Origin: Saprospiraceae bacterium
GTDB taxonomy: Bacteria > Bacteroidota > Bacteroidia > Chitinophagales > Saprospiraceae
NCBI GenBank assembly: GCA_023300835.1
Contig: JALZVB010000165.1
Location: 1-11,554 of the forward strand
DNA: 11,554 nt
Direction of reading: 5' to 3'
Shown piece by piece: positions 1 through 7,357 of the stretch. Position 1 is the stretch's first letter; every line of letters begins with the position of its first letter. The notes under the pieces are model-generated. The model had not been told where the DNA came from and made no database searches. It saw nothing but the letters and a program-made list of their open reading frames with translations. The translations under genes were made by a program, and so were the position numbers.

Positions 1-54
1 ATACCTGTAGGTGCTGGACTTAAATTTAAATTAAATCATTACCCTTTTATTTAG
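1..54 (+). CDS. 3' end of an upstream gene, possibly an outer-membrane protein
   Basis: Frame 1 is open from the window edge to a TAG stop at 52-54 and encodes IPVGAGLKFKLNHYPFI. The alternating hydrophobic/polar pattern (GAGLKFKL) resembles the last strand of an outer-membrane beta-barrel. It ends 18 bp before the next gene on the same strand, which fits an operon. Genes for large Por-domain proteins with a PorV-like partner are often preceded by a TonB-dependent receptor-like gene in Bacteroidota, so that is one candidate. Seventeen residues are too few to assign a family, and the reading could be a chance open frame. Confidence 0.45.
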   Translation: MPVGAGLKFKLNHYPFI

Positions 55-72
55 GGATAAAAAATATAGCAG

Positions 73-3000
73 ATGAGAAATATAAAATTTTCAGTGCTTG
101 TCGTTTTCATGTTCTTAGGATTGACGCCGCTTATGGCCTGGATCGGTCCTGATCATAAAAAAGACATTGCACCTGCCGATAATTCTAATATTGAAGATAT
201 AAGATTGGGCTTACGTGCCCCCTGTCCTGCTTCTAATGAGCAGACAATTATGGAAGTCAATAACGTAAGGGTTACCTTACTCGTAGGAGGAGATGTATGG
301 TGGAATAAAACTGATGGTAGATATGTTGTACCTAAGCCACCCGTTGGTTCTAGTACAGAGGAAGTATCATCTATTTTTGCAGGTGGTGTATGGTTAGGGG
401 GATTAGATCCCAGTGGTAACCTTAAAGTAGCTGCTTCTGACTATCCAACGGGTAACACAACTGATTATTACCCAGGCCCATTAGATCCAGAAACGGGTGC
501 TACAGATGATATTATCTGTAATCAGTGGGCAGATTTTTTTAAAGTACAGGGCGATGCTGTTAGGAAAGTAGTAAGAGATTATGATAATGCTATAGCAAGT
601 GGACTTGAATTTGAGGCAGATTCTATTCCAGATGACGTCTTATTCTGGCCAGGCCAAGGTAATGTGAATTTTTTCAACAAATTTGGTTTTGATTTACCAG
701 ATAATGGTGCAGGTCTAGGTTCATTCTGGGATAACAATAGTGACGGTGTATATAGCCCTATCCAAGGTGATTTTCCTACTATAGATATTAGAGGATGTGA
801 GCCAGAAACCAGAAAAGAAGCGAGAGAATTAATACCAGATGAAATGATTTTCTGGATATATAATGATGCAGGAGATATTCACAGATTATCAAGAGCGGAC
901 AATATAAACATGGAAGTTCAAGTACAAGCTTTTGCTTATGCTACCAATGATGAAATTAATGATATGACGTTTATGCGTTATAAATTGATAAACAGGGCAA
1001 AGGATGATATCAGGAATACCTACTTTGGTATGTGGGCAGATCCAGATCTAGGTTGTTCTATTGATGATTATTCTGGTAGCGATGTTGGTCGTGGATTGGC
1101 ATATACTTATAATCAAGATGCTATAGATGGAGAAGGTACTGGTGATAACTGTACAGGTGGGGTACCTACTTATGGAAGTACTATACCTCTAGTGGGTACA
1201 GATTATTTTAGAGGACCTACAGCCCCAAAAGTCATTGACGATAGCAACGGGGACTTACATACTGTTTCTATTGCGGATGTTTATAGTCCATTTTTAGGAA
1301 TTGAAGTTGGTGATACAGTATTTATAAGAAATCCACAGATAGATCCTTCAACTGGTTTATTTGAAGATACTGACTTTAATGTAGAGTTGGGGATGTCTTC
1401 ATTTATGTATTATAACAGAAACACAGGTGGAGTAGATATAAATACTACTGATCCTTCATTGCCAGAACATTATTATAATTACCTCAGAGCTAGATGGTTG
1501 AATGATGAACCATTAACAGTAGGTGGGACAGGATTCAATGCTGGAAGTGTAGACACGACAAGTTTTGCCTTTCCGGATCCACCTGCTAACCCAGATGGCT
1601 GGTCAATGGCTGCGGAGACATTAGGTGCAGGGGACAGAAGAACACTACAGACATCAGGTCCTTTCTTACTTAAGCCAGGCGCCGTAAATGAGCTTATTGT
1701 AGGTGTGGTATGGGTTCCAGACGTTAGACATCCAGAGCCAGCTTTGACAAAGTTGACTACAGCAGATGATATTGCACAAGGTTTATTTGACAATTGTTTT
1801 GATATTATAGATGGTCCAGATGCGCCTACAGTTTGCCCTATAGCGTTAGACCAAGAAATAATATTGGTTCTACATAATGACACTTTGGAGTCAAACAATG
1901 CTAGAGAAGCGTATAGTGAAGTTGATATACTTGCTGGTGACGATATTCCCGATTCACTTAAAACGTACCTATTTGAAGGATATATAATTTATCAGTTAGT
2001 AGATGAAACTGTTTCTCCACAGGAGTTTAGAAATATAGAAAGAGCTCGAATAGTAGGACAAGTTGATATAAAGAATGGGATTTCTACACTATATAATTGG
2101 GAAAGTACAATTGATCCTAATCCATTGTTGACGCCACAAGATGCTATATTATGGTTTCCTGTTAATCAGATAGATGGTAACGATACTGGAATAGAAAACA
2201 CTTTCAGATTAACAAATAGTGCTTTTGATAATGGAGGTAGATTACTTAATCATACGAGATATTATTATGCGGCTGTTGCATATGCACATAATAACTACGA
2301 AACATTTAATCCTAATGATCCTAGTCTTACGCAGCAGAATCCATATCTAGAAGGAAGAGGGAACATTAGTACATATGAAGTGATCCCAAGACCAAACGTT
2401 TATACGGGCTTAAATGCAGCCTATGGAGATGGGGTACCTGTAAGGAGATTATCTGGTGCAGGTAATGGTGGTAATGTGCTGGACATGGAAGAAAGTATGT
2501 ATGATGAGATATTAAGTGGTACTAATGATGGTACCGTACGATATAAGTCTGGAGCAGGGCCAATAGCAATAAAGATCTACAACCCGCTTGAAGTTCAAGA
2601 TGGCCGATTCAAACTAGAAATTGTAGGTGAACACTTTGAACAACCTTTCTGTGAGTTAGAAACTGAAGCAACTTGGTTATTAACTAATGTGGATACAGGC
2701 GAGGAAATAGCTTCTGATAGAACGATAGAAGCACTTAATGAGCAAATTATTGCTGAATTTGGATTCTCTATTTCTATTGTACAAACACCAGAAGTAGGAA
2801 GTAAAATTGATAACAGCAATGGAGCACTCTCTGCTAGAATAGAGTATGCTGATCCTAGTGGTTCTGCATGGTTTGATGGGATAAGAGATAATGGTGCCGG
2901 TTTAGTGCAGAGGGAAGGTATAGAAAGGCCTGGGGCAAATTTCTTCTTTACTCAAATATTCGATTACATGCATACGGGAGATGACTTTGAGGATGCTAAT

Positions 3001-4587
3001 CTTGATCTTGATCCAGATCCTACAAGGTCTTTCTCTAATCTAGGAGATGGTTACTGGACTCCATTCATGTTAGCATCAGCCGATAATGGAGTATACCTCA
3101 CACCTTCTTGGATAGATGGACAAAGAACTGTAATTCCTTCTAACGGTAGTCCAATCAGGAATCTTAATAATGTAGATATTGTATTTACATCTGATAAATC
3201 TAAATGGTCTAGATGTGTCGTTGTAGAAACAAATACTGATGATTTCACCTTTGGGGAAACAAAGATTTTCGATGATGGACTTGTGTCTACAGGTAACCCA
3301 TTAAGTTTGGATCTTAGAGAAATGCCATCTATTGATAAAGATGGTAACGCTGCAATACCAGAATCAGGATCTTCTGACAATGAAAATGACGCTAACTATA
3401 ACAGTGATTTTGGTTTAAGTTGGTTCCCAGGATATGCCGTAGATGTAGAAACAGGAAATCGATTAAATATTTTCTTTGGTGAAAACTCTAGATTCAACGA
3501 GACTTCAGTTGACATCTTAATAGAAGAAGATATAGAGGATATAGGTCGAAACTGTGGATGTAATCTAACTAGAGGAGATAATGAACCAGTTACCCCTCCA
3601 GATCAATCTGAAGAAAATGACATTCATATAAATACTGAAACAGGAGAAATCTTTACTATTATTCTTGAGGATAGAATATCGAATGGGGATACTATGCAAG
3701 TTAAAGTATGGACTAGAACAGATGATGAATTAGACTTACAACTCACTACGGATACTAATGGGAATGACATGAAGTACAATCCTACAAGTACATTGTTTAG
3801 AGATAATGATATAAGACCTAATCTTACTGGAGGTTTAGATAACCTTGATCCGATAAGTGCTGGTGGTCAACATTATATCTATGTAACAAGAGAAGAGTAT
3901 GATGGTTGTCAAGGAATTTTAGAAAGATGGAATAGACCAGGTCAAGAATTCAGATCTAAAATAGATATTTACAGGTCTGTAACTTGGACTGCGATGTCTT
4001 ATGTAGCGCCAGGTGAAGAAATATTATCTTACGCAGATGGTGTAGTACCTAATGATGTTACTATGAAATTGAGAGTTGATAATCCTTACAATTTGGAAAC
4101 ACAGTTCAGACTTCGAGCTTCTACTGATGAATGTAACTTGGTAGAAGGACAACCTATATATGAATTTGACATTGTCGGACTGCAAGCAGAAGAACTTACA
4201 AGTGTAGAATTGGAAACGGCTCTTGATGATGTCAAGGTTGTGCCTAATCCTTACTTTGCAAACTCAGCATATGAGACATCTCAACGTGACAAGAGAGTTA
4301 AAATCACTAATGTGCCTAATACAGCAACAGTGACTATTTATTCACTTGATGGAAAATTTGTAAAAAGATTCAACAGAGCAGAGGAAGTTGTCAGAAGAGG
4401 AGGTGCTAATCCTGGGGTAAGATTCTCACAAGTTCAACCTGATATAGAATGGGATCTTGAGAATGGAGCTGGTATTCCTATTGCAAGTGGTGTTTATCTT
4501 ATACATGTTGTGGACGAGTCTACTGGATTTGAAAAAACCATTAAATGGTTTGGCGTAAGTAGAAAATTTGATCCAACAGGATTGTAA
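73..4587 (+). CDS. Large secreted protein with a Por-type (type IX secretion) C-terminal domain
   Basis: This 1504-residue protein is probably exported by Sec and then moved to the cell surface by the type IX secretion system. Residues 1-22 form a signal peptide: basic MRNIK, a hydrophobic core, and a likely cut after LMA. The body is acidic and rich in Asp, Asn, Gly and Thr. It has a calcium-loop-like segment at 219-233 (W-D-N-N-S-D-G) and a block at 317-333 (YFGMWADPDLGCSIDDY) of a type I recall from other large Bacteroidota surface proteins. The C-terminal domain spans about 1385-1504. It starts with VVPNPYF (1389-1395), continues with a TVTIYSLDGKFVKRF strand pair, then a WDL motif and GVYLIHV, matching the Por secretion/FlgD-like immunoglobulin fold. 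The ligand or enzymatic role is unknown; I recognise no catalytic domain. It is probably co-transcribed with the PorV-like gene 25 bp downstream. The ATG at 73 directly precedes the signal peptide. Confidence 0.88.
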   Translation: MRNIKFSVLVVFMFLGLTPLMAWIGPDHKKDIAPADNSNIEDIRLGLRAPCPASNEQTIMEVNNVRVTLLVGGDVWWNKTDGRYVVPKPPVGSSTEEVSSIFAGGVWLGGLDPSGNLKVAASDYPTGNTTDYYPGPLDPETGATDDIICNQWADFFKVQGDAVRKVVRDYDNAIASGLEFEADSIPDDVLFWPGQGNVNFFNKFGFDLPDNGAGLGSFWDNNSDGVYSPIQGDFPTIDIRGCEPETRKEARELIPDEMIFWIYNDAGDIHRLSRADNINMEVQVQAFAYATNDEINDMTFMRYKLINRAKDDIRNTYFGMWADPDLGCSIDDYSGSDVGRGLAYTYNQDAIDGEGTGDNCTGGVPTYGSTIPLVGTDYFRGPTAPKVIDDSNGDLHTVSIADVYSPFLGIEVGDTVFIRNPQIDPSTGLFEDTDFNVELGMSSFMYYNRNTGGVDINTTDPSLPEHYYNYLRARWLNDEPLTVGGTGFNAGSVDTTSFAFPDPPANPDGWSMAAETLGAGDRRTLQTSGPFLLKPGAVNELIVGVVWVPDVRHPEPALTKLTTADDIAQGLFDNCFDIIDGPDAPTVCPIALDQEIILVLHNDTLESNNAREAYSEVDILAGDDIPDSLKTYLFEGYIIYQLVDETVSPQEFRNIERARIVGQVDIKNGISTLYNWESTIDPNPLLTPQDAILWFPVNQIDGNDTGIENTFRLTNSAFDNGGRLLNHTRYYYAAVAYAHNNYETFNPNDPSLTQQNPYLEGRGNISTYEVIPRPNVYTGLNAAYGDGVPVRRLSGAGNGGNVLDMEESMYDEILSGTNDGTVRYKSGAGPIAIKIYNPLEVQDGRFKLEIVGEHFEQPFCELETEATWLLTNVDTGEEIASDRTIEALNEQIIAEFGFSISIVQTPEVGSKIDNSNGALSARIEYADPSGSAWFDGIRDNGAGLVQREGIERPGANFFFTQIFDYMHTGDDFEDANLDLDPDPTRSFSNLGDGYWTPFMLASADNGVYLTPSWIDGQRTVIPSNGSPIRNLNNVDIVFTSDKSKWSRCVVVETNTDDFTFGETKIFDDGLVSTGNPLSLDLREMPSIDKDGNAAIPESGSSDNENDANYNSDFGLSWFPGYAVDVETGNRLNIFFGENSRFNETSVDILIEEDIEDIGRNCGCNLTRGDNEPVTPPDQSEENDIHINTETGEIFTIILEDRISNGDTMQVKVWTRTDDELDLQLTTDTNGNDMKYNPTSTLFRDNDIRPNLTGGLDNLDPISAGGQHYIYVTREEYDGCQGILERWNRPGQEFRSKIDIYRSVTWTAMSYVAPGEEILSYADGVVPNDVTMKLRVDNPYNLETQFRLRASTDECNLVEGQPIYEFDIVGLQAEELTSVELETALDDVKVVPNPYFANSAYETSQRDKRVKITNVPNTATVTIYSLDGKFVKRFNRAEEVVRRGGANPGVRFSQVQPDIEWDLENGAGIPIASGVYLIHVVDESTGFEKTIKWFGVSRKFDPTGL

Positions 4588-4612
4588 TTATTAAGCTAAT
4601 AAAGAAATAACT

Positions 4613-5647
4613 ATGAAATTTTTATATAAAATAACATTAGCGGTTTGTGTTGTACTTGTAGGAGCTTCAGTTCTTACAGCTGGTAATCCTGATAGACAAG
4701 GAGAAGCTGGTGCCGCGGAATTGTTACTCAACCCCTGGGCAAAAAGCTCAGGTTTACATTCTATGAATACTAGTACAGTCAGTGGAGTAGAGGCGATGAC
4801 ACTTAATATTGCTGGACTTACAAGGCTAGTTAATAGAAAAGAAATAATTGTAGCAAACACAAGATTGTATGAAGGTTCAGGCCTAAAGGTCAATGCCTTA
4901 GGATATGGGGCAAGAGTGGGTAACTCTGGCGCATTTGGTATTAGTGTTATGTCTGTAGATTTTGGAGATATAGAAGAAACAACTGTAGATAATCCAGGTG
5001 GAACAGGAACGACATTTTCACCTTCTTTTGTAAACATAGGTATAGGTTATTCTTATATGTATGAGAATAAGATATCTGTAGGTTTTCTCCTTAGAGGTAT
5101 ATCTGAATCATTAAATAATGTAAGTGCCTTTGGGTTTGCTATTGATGCAGGTGTACAATATATCTCTGGAAATTTCAGACTAGGTATATCTCTTAAAAAT
5201 GTGGGTTCGCCTATGACATTCTCTGGAGAAGGTTTGTCTACATCAGCTACACTAGAGAATGGGGTACCTTTAAATCTAGATCAGAGAGTTCAGAGATTTG
5301 AATTACCATCAGTGTTGAATATGGGATTATCTTATGACTTCAATATTACAGAGGATCTATTGTTCAGAACGTTGGGTAACTTTACATCCAATGCCTTTTC
5401 TAGAGATCAGATAGGCGTAGGAGCAGAAATAGAATTCAATGAGATGTTTACCGTAAGGGCAGCATACAAGCAAGAGTTAAGCTCTGATTCTGAAAAAGAG
5501 AATGTATATACAGGACTTGCTGCTGGTATTTCAGTAGACCTTCCTTTTAATAAGGAAAGTGCTAATAGAATAGGAATTGATTATGCTTACAGAACGACAA
5601 GTCCATGGAGAGGAACACATAACTTCTCTATAAGATTGTCTTTATAA
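4613..5647 (+). CDS. PorV/PorQ-like (UPF0164-type) outer-membrane protein
   Basis: This 344-residue protein has a signal peptide (residues 1-23, cut near LTA/GN) followed by the GEAGAAELL segment typical of the start of the mature PorV/UPF0164 family. A GVEAMTLNIAGL segment at about 60-70 corresponds to the family's usual 'NPAGLA' site. The rest is a run of amphipathic Gly- and aromatic-rich strands, such as NIGIGYSYMYENKISVGFLL, that suits an FadL-like barrel. The chain ends in a strand, HNFSIRLSL. Known PorV is the outer-membrane shuttle that takes type IX cargo from the translocon to the attachment complex; PorQ-like paralogues are less well defined. The neighbouring Por-domain cargo gene suggests a cargo-linked paralogue rather than the core PorV, but that is inference. 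The gene is followed by an intrinsic terminator, so it ends the operon. Family assignment is good; the exact role is uncertain. Confidence 0.8.
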   Translation: MKFLYKITLAVCVVLVGASVLTAGNPDRQGEAGAAELLLNPWAKSSGLHSMNTSTVSGVEAMTLNIAGLTRLVNRKEIIVANTRLYEGSGLKVNALGYGARVGNSGAFGISVMSVDFGDIEETTVDNPGGTGTTFSPSFVNIGIGYSYMYENKISVGFLLRGISESLNNVSAFGFAIDAGVQYISGNFRLGISLKNVGSPMTFSGEGLSTSATLENGVPLNLDQRVQRFELPSVLNMGLSYDFNITEDLLFRTLGNFTSNAFSRDQIGVGAEIEFNEMFTVRAAYKQELSSDSEKENVYTGLAAGISVDLPFNKESANRIGIDYAYRTTSPWRGTHNFSIRLSL

Positions 5648-5700
5648 TAAGTGGTTAGATCACTACATCATTGAGATGTAAGTCTATTCCTTCAATATAG

Positions 5701-5744
5701 TAAAACACGTTTCTGATATCATCGGGAACGTGTTTTATTTTTTT
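5701..5744 (+). terminator. Rho-independent terminator of the secretion operon
   Basis: The arms AAAACACGTT (5702-5711) and AACGTGTTTT (5727-5736) pair perfectly. The stem extends by a T-A pair outside and by G-T/C-G pairs towards a loop at about 5715-5723. Seven T residues follow at 5738-5744. The hairpin lies 54 bp after the PorV-like stop and before greA, so it separates the two transcription units. Confidence 0.88.
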
Positions 5745-5758
5745 AAAGTAAAAAGTAA

Positions 5759-5766
5759 TAAATTTG
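5759..5766 (+). promoter_or_regulatory. Candidate Bacteroidota -7 promoter box for greA
   Basis: TAAATTTG fits the Bacteroidota primary sigma factor -7 consensus TAnnTTTG exactly. It lies just after the terminator T-run and 38 bp before the greA ATG, which leaves a short 5' leader. No clear TTTG element is seen at the expected -33 position, where the T-run of the terminator lies instead. The position between a terminator and a start codon supports the call; the missing -33 box keeps it tentative. Confidence 0.5.
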
Positions 5767-5804
5767 TCTTCTCAAAAGCAAACTTTACAATAAATCAGTA
5801 TACA

Positions 5805-6278
5805 ATGGCATTCAATTACATGACTCAGAGTGGTTACGATGAACTTAAGGATAGGCTCATGGACCTTAAAACCACAGGTAGATCTAACGCTGCAAAAGCA
5901 ATCGGAGAGGCCAGAGAGAAAGGTGATCTTTCTGAAAATGCAGAGTATGATGCTGCAAAAGATGCTCAGGGTATGTTAGAAGCTAAAATCAGCGAGTTAG
6001 ACAAGTTGATGTCTAATGCTCGTGTACTCGATGAGACAACACTAGACCTATCTCAAGTGACTGTGTTGTCATCCGTTAGGCTAAAGAACCTTAAGATTAA
6101 TAAAGAGATGGTATATCATCTTGTTTCCAAAGCTGAGTCAGATCTAAAGAAAAAGAAGATATCTGTAGATTCTCCATTAGGAAGTGGATTGCTAGGGAAG
6201 AAAGTAGGTGAGGTGGCTGAGATTACTACACCAGGTGGTATTATGCAATTTGAGGTAATGGAAATATTTATAGACTAG
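5805..6278 (+). CDS. greA: Transcription elongation factor GreA
   Basis: GreA enters the RNA polymerase secondary channel and stimulates cleavage of backtracked RNA. With a start at 5805 the protein has 157 residues, the usual GreA length. The N-terminal coiled coil spans about residues 6-75 and carries the tip motif GDLSENAEYDAA; the acidic residues D41 and E44 fall at the same numbers as in E. coli GreA. The C-terminal FKBP-like domain ends with GLLGKKVGEVAEITTPGG, followed by a strand. The frame is open back to an ATG at 5730, but that extension would run through the terminator hairpin and its T-run and encodes residues unlike GreA, so 5805 is preferred. A -7 promoter box sits upstream and the HIT gene overlaps the stop codon, so the two are probably co-transcribed. 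Confidence 0.95.
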   Translation: MAFNYMTQSGYDELKDRLMDLKTTGRSNAAKAIGEAREKGDLSENAEYDAAKDAQGMLEAKISELDKLMSNARVLDETTLDLSQVTVLSSVRLKNLKINKEMVYHLVSKAESDLKKKKISVDSPLGSGLLGKKVGEVAEITTPGGIMQFEVMEIFID

Positions 6279-6676
6279 TGCCTAGTATATTTACTAAAAT
6301 AATAAATGGGAATATTCCCTGTTATAAAGTAGCAGAAGATGATAAGCACCTCGCTTTTCTGGACATCAACCCCATGACAGAAGGCCATACGCTAGTGATC
6401 CCTAAGGAAGAAGTAGATTATATTTACGACTTAGATGATATTGCATTATCAGAGTTGAACTTATTCGCTAAAAAGGTGGCAATAGCTATCTCCAAGGTAA
6501 TCACCTGCAAGAGAGTAGGTTCTATGGTAATAGGGACAGAAGTGCCACATGCGCATATACACTTATTACCATTCAAGCAGGAATCAATATTCAACATTAC
6601 AGCCCCAAAACTTCAAATAGAACCTGCAAAGATGAAAGCTATTGCAGAGAGTATTTCTGCTGTTGTGGAATATTAA
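6278..6676 (+). CDS. HIT-family (histidine triad) nucleotide-binding protein
   Basis: The 132-residue protein belongs to the HIT superfamily, small cytoplasmic nucleotide hydrolases or transferases acting on adenosine phosphoramidates or dinucleoside polyphosphates. The triad is H91-A-H93-I-H95-L-L, with H93 expected to be the nucleophile. The N-terminal part has the usual IFTKIINGNIPCYKV and AFLDINPMTEGHTLVIPK segments. The preceding loop reads GTEVP rather than the AGQxV of many HINT proteins, a variant I associate with Bacteroidota homologues. The start is GTG, sharing its G with the last base of the greA TAG (TAGTG); no in-frame ATG occurs before residue 33, so GTG is needed. The overlap implies translational coupling with greA. 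The physiological substrate cannot be told from sequence. Confidence 0.92.
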   Translation: MPSIFTKIINGNIPCYKVAEDDKHLAFLDINPMTEGHTLVIPKEEVDYIYDLDDIALSELNLFAKKVAIAISKVITCKRVGSMVIGTEVPHAHIHLLPFKQESIFNITAPKLQIEPAKMKAIAESISAVVEY

Positions 6677-6697
6677 TGCAGATGTTCCTGGACTATA

Positions 6698-7258
6698 CTA
6701 TTTTACTCTGTTAGGGTTTTCTTTAATAAAGCTTTTCCAACTGTTACTCTTTTTTCCTGAAGTAACTATACCACCTCTAGATATCTGATGATAATGACAT
6801 ACAGCTGCGCCTAGCGCATCAGTCGCATCTAAATAATGGTCTTTTACATTGAAATGGAGCATGTGTTTAAGTAGAGCTGCAACTTGTTCCTTAGATGAAT
6901 TTCCACTGCCTGTGATCGACTGTTTAATCTTCTTAGGGGCATACTCAGTTATATCTATTCCCATTGTCATAGCTGCAGCCATGCAGACGCCTTGAGCTCG
7001 TCCTAACTTTAACATAGACTGTACATTCTTTCCAAAAAACGGAGACTCTATAGCCATGTGAGTGGGTAGATAAGTCTCAATAATCTCTTGTAATTGGAGA
7101 AAGATTTCTTTTAATTTGGTTTGATGATCTTTGAGCTTCTCAAGGCGCAATACACCTATATCTTGTACGATAGGTTTAGGGCCAGAAATATCTAATATCG
7201 CATAACCTAGAACATTAGTCCCAGGATCTATACCAATAATTTTTGAAGGCTTAATAAT
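6698..7258 (-). CDS. ruvC: Crossover junction endodeoxyribonuclease RuvC, with a non-standard start
   Basis: RuvC resolves Holliday junctions together with RuvAB. The minus-strand frame encodes a complete RuvC: D11 in IIGIDPGTNVLGY, E71 in AIESPFFGKNVQSMLKLGRA, and D145/D148 in LDATDALGAAVCH form the RNase H-like catalytic set. Length is about 186 residues, normal for the family. The start is odd. An in-frame TAA lies at 7265-7267, and between it and the first catalytic Asp there is no ATG, GTG or TTG. The candidates are two adjacent ATT codons, 7256-7258 and 7253-7255. A TTG at 7148-7150 would remove D11 and the first strand, so it is unlikely to be right. The gene converges on the HIT gene with a 21-bp gap and diverges from the membrane-protein gene. 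Function is near certain; the exact start is not. Confidence 0.9.
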   Translation of the reverse strand: MIKPSKIIGIDPGTNVLGYAILDISGPKPIVQDIGVLRLEKLKDHQTKLKEIFLQLQEIIETYLPTHMAIESPFFGKNVQSMLKLGRAQGVCMAAAMTMGIDITEYAPKKIKQSITGSGNSSKEQVAALLKHMLHFNVKDHYLDATDALGAAVCHYHQISRGGIVTSGKKSNSWKSFIKENPNRVK

Positions 7259-7357
7259 GTACTTTTATGTAATGTAATTAATATGAATAGGTAAATATAT
7301 CCATACTATACATATAATGCTTTATTGTTATGTTATATCATTTTATTGTAATCGCAT
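7259..7357. promoter_or_regulatory. Divergent ruvC / flippase-like intergenic region
   Basis: This very AT-rich 99-bp gap must hold the promoters for both flanking genes. On the plus strand an 8-base direct repeat, TTTATTGT, occurs at 7321-7328 and 7342-7349, a 21-base step close to two helical turns. On the minus strand the box TATATTTA (around 7292-7299) differs from TAnnTTTG only in its last base. Neither is strong enough to name a promoter or operator. Confidence 0.3.

Noticed and set aside
1479..1898. Minus-strand open frame of 139 codons inside the secreted giant
   Set aside because: It lies opposite a well-supported gene, has low-complexity Ser/Pro/Val content and no family resemblance. 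The same applies to minus-strand frames at 2595-2819 and 3051-3380.
4591..5037. Minus-strand open frame of 148 codons opposite the PorV-like gene
   Set aside because: The Pro/Ser/Thr-rich translation is typical of an antisense shadow, and the opposite strand has a clear signal peptide and family match.
5730..5804. Upstream ATG that would lengthen GreA by 25 residues
   Set aside because: It lies in the terminator stem, before the promoter box, and the extra residues do not resemble GreA. Starting at 5805 puts D41 and E44 at their standard positions.
7148..7150. TTG as the start of ruvC
   Set aside because: It would remove the IGIDPG strand with the first catalytic Asp, although the upstream frame is intact and clearly RuvC.
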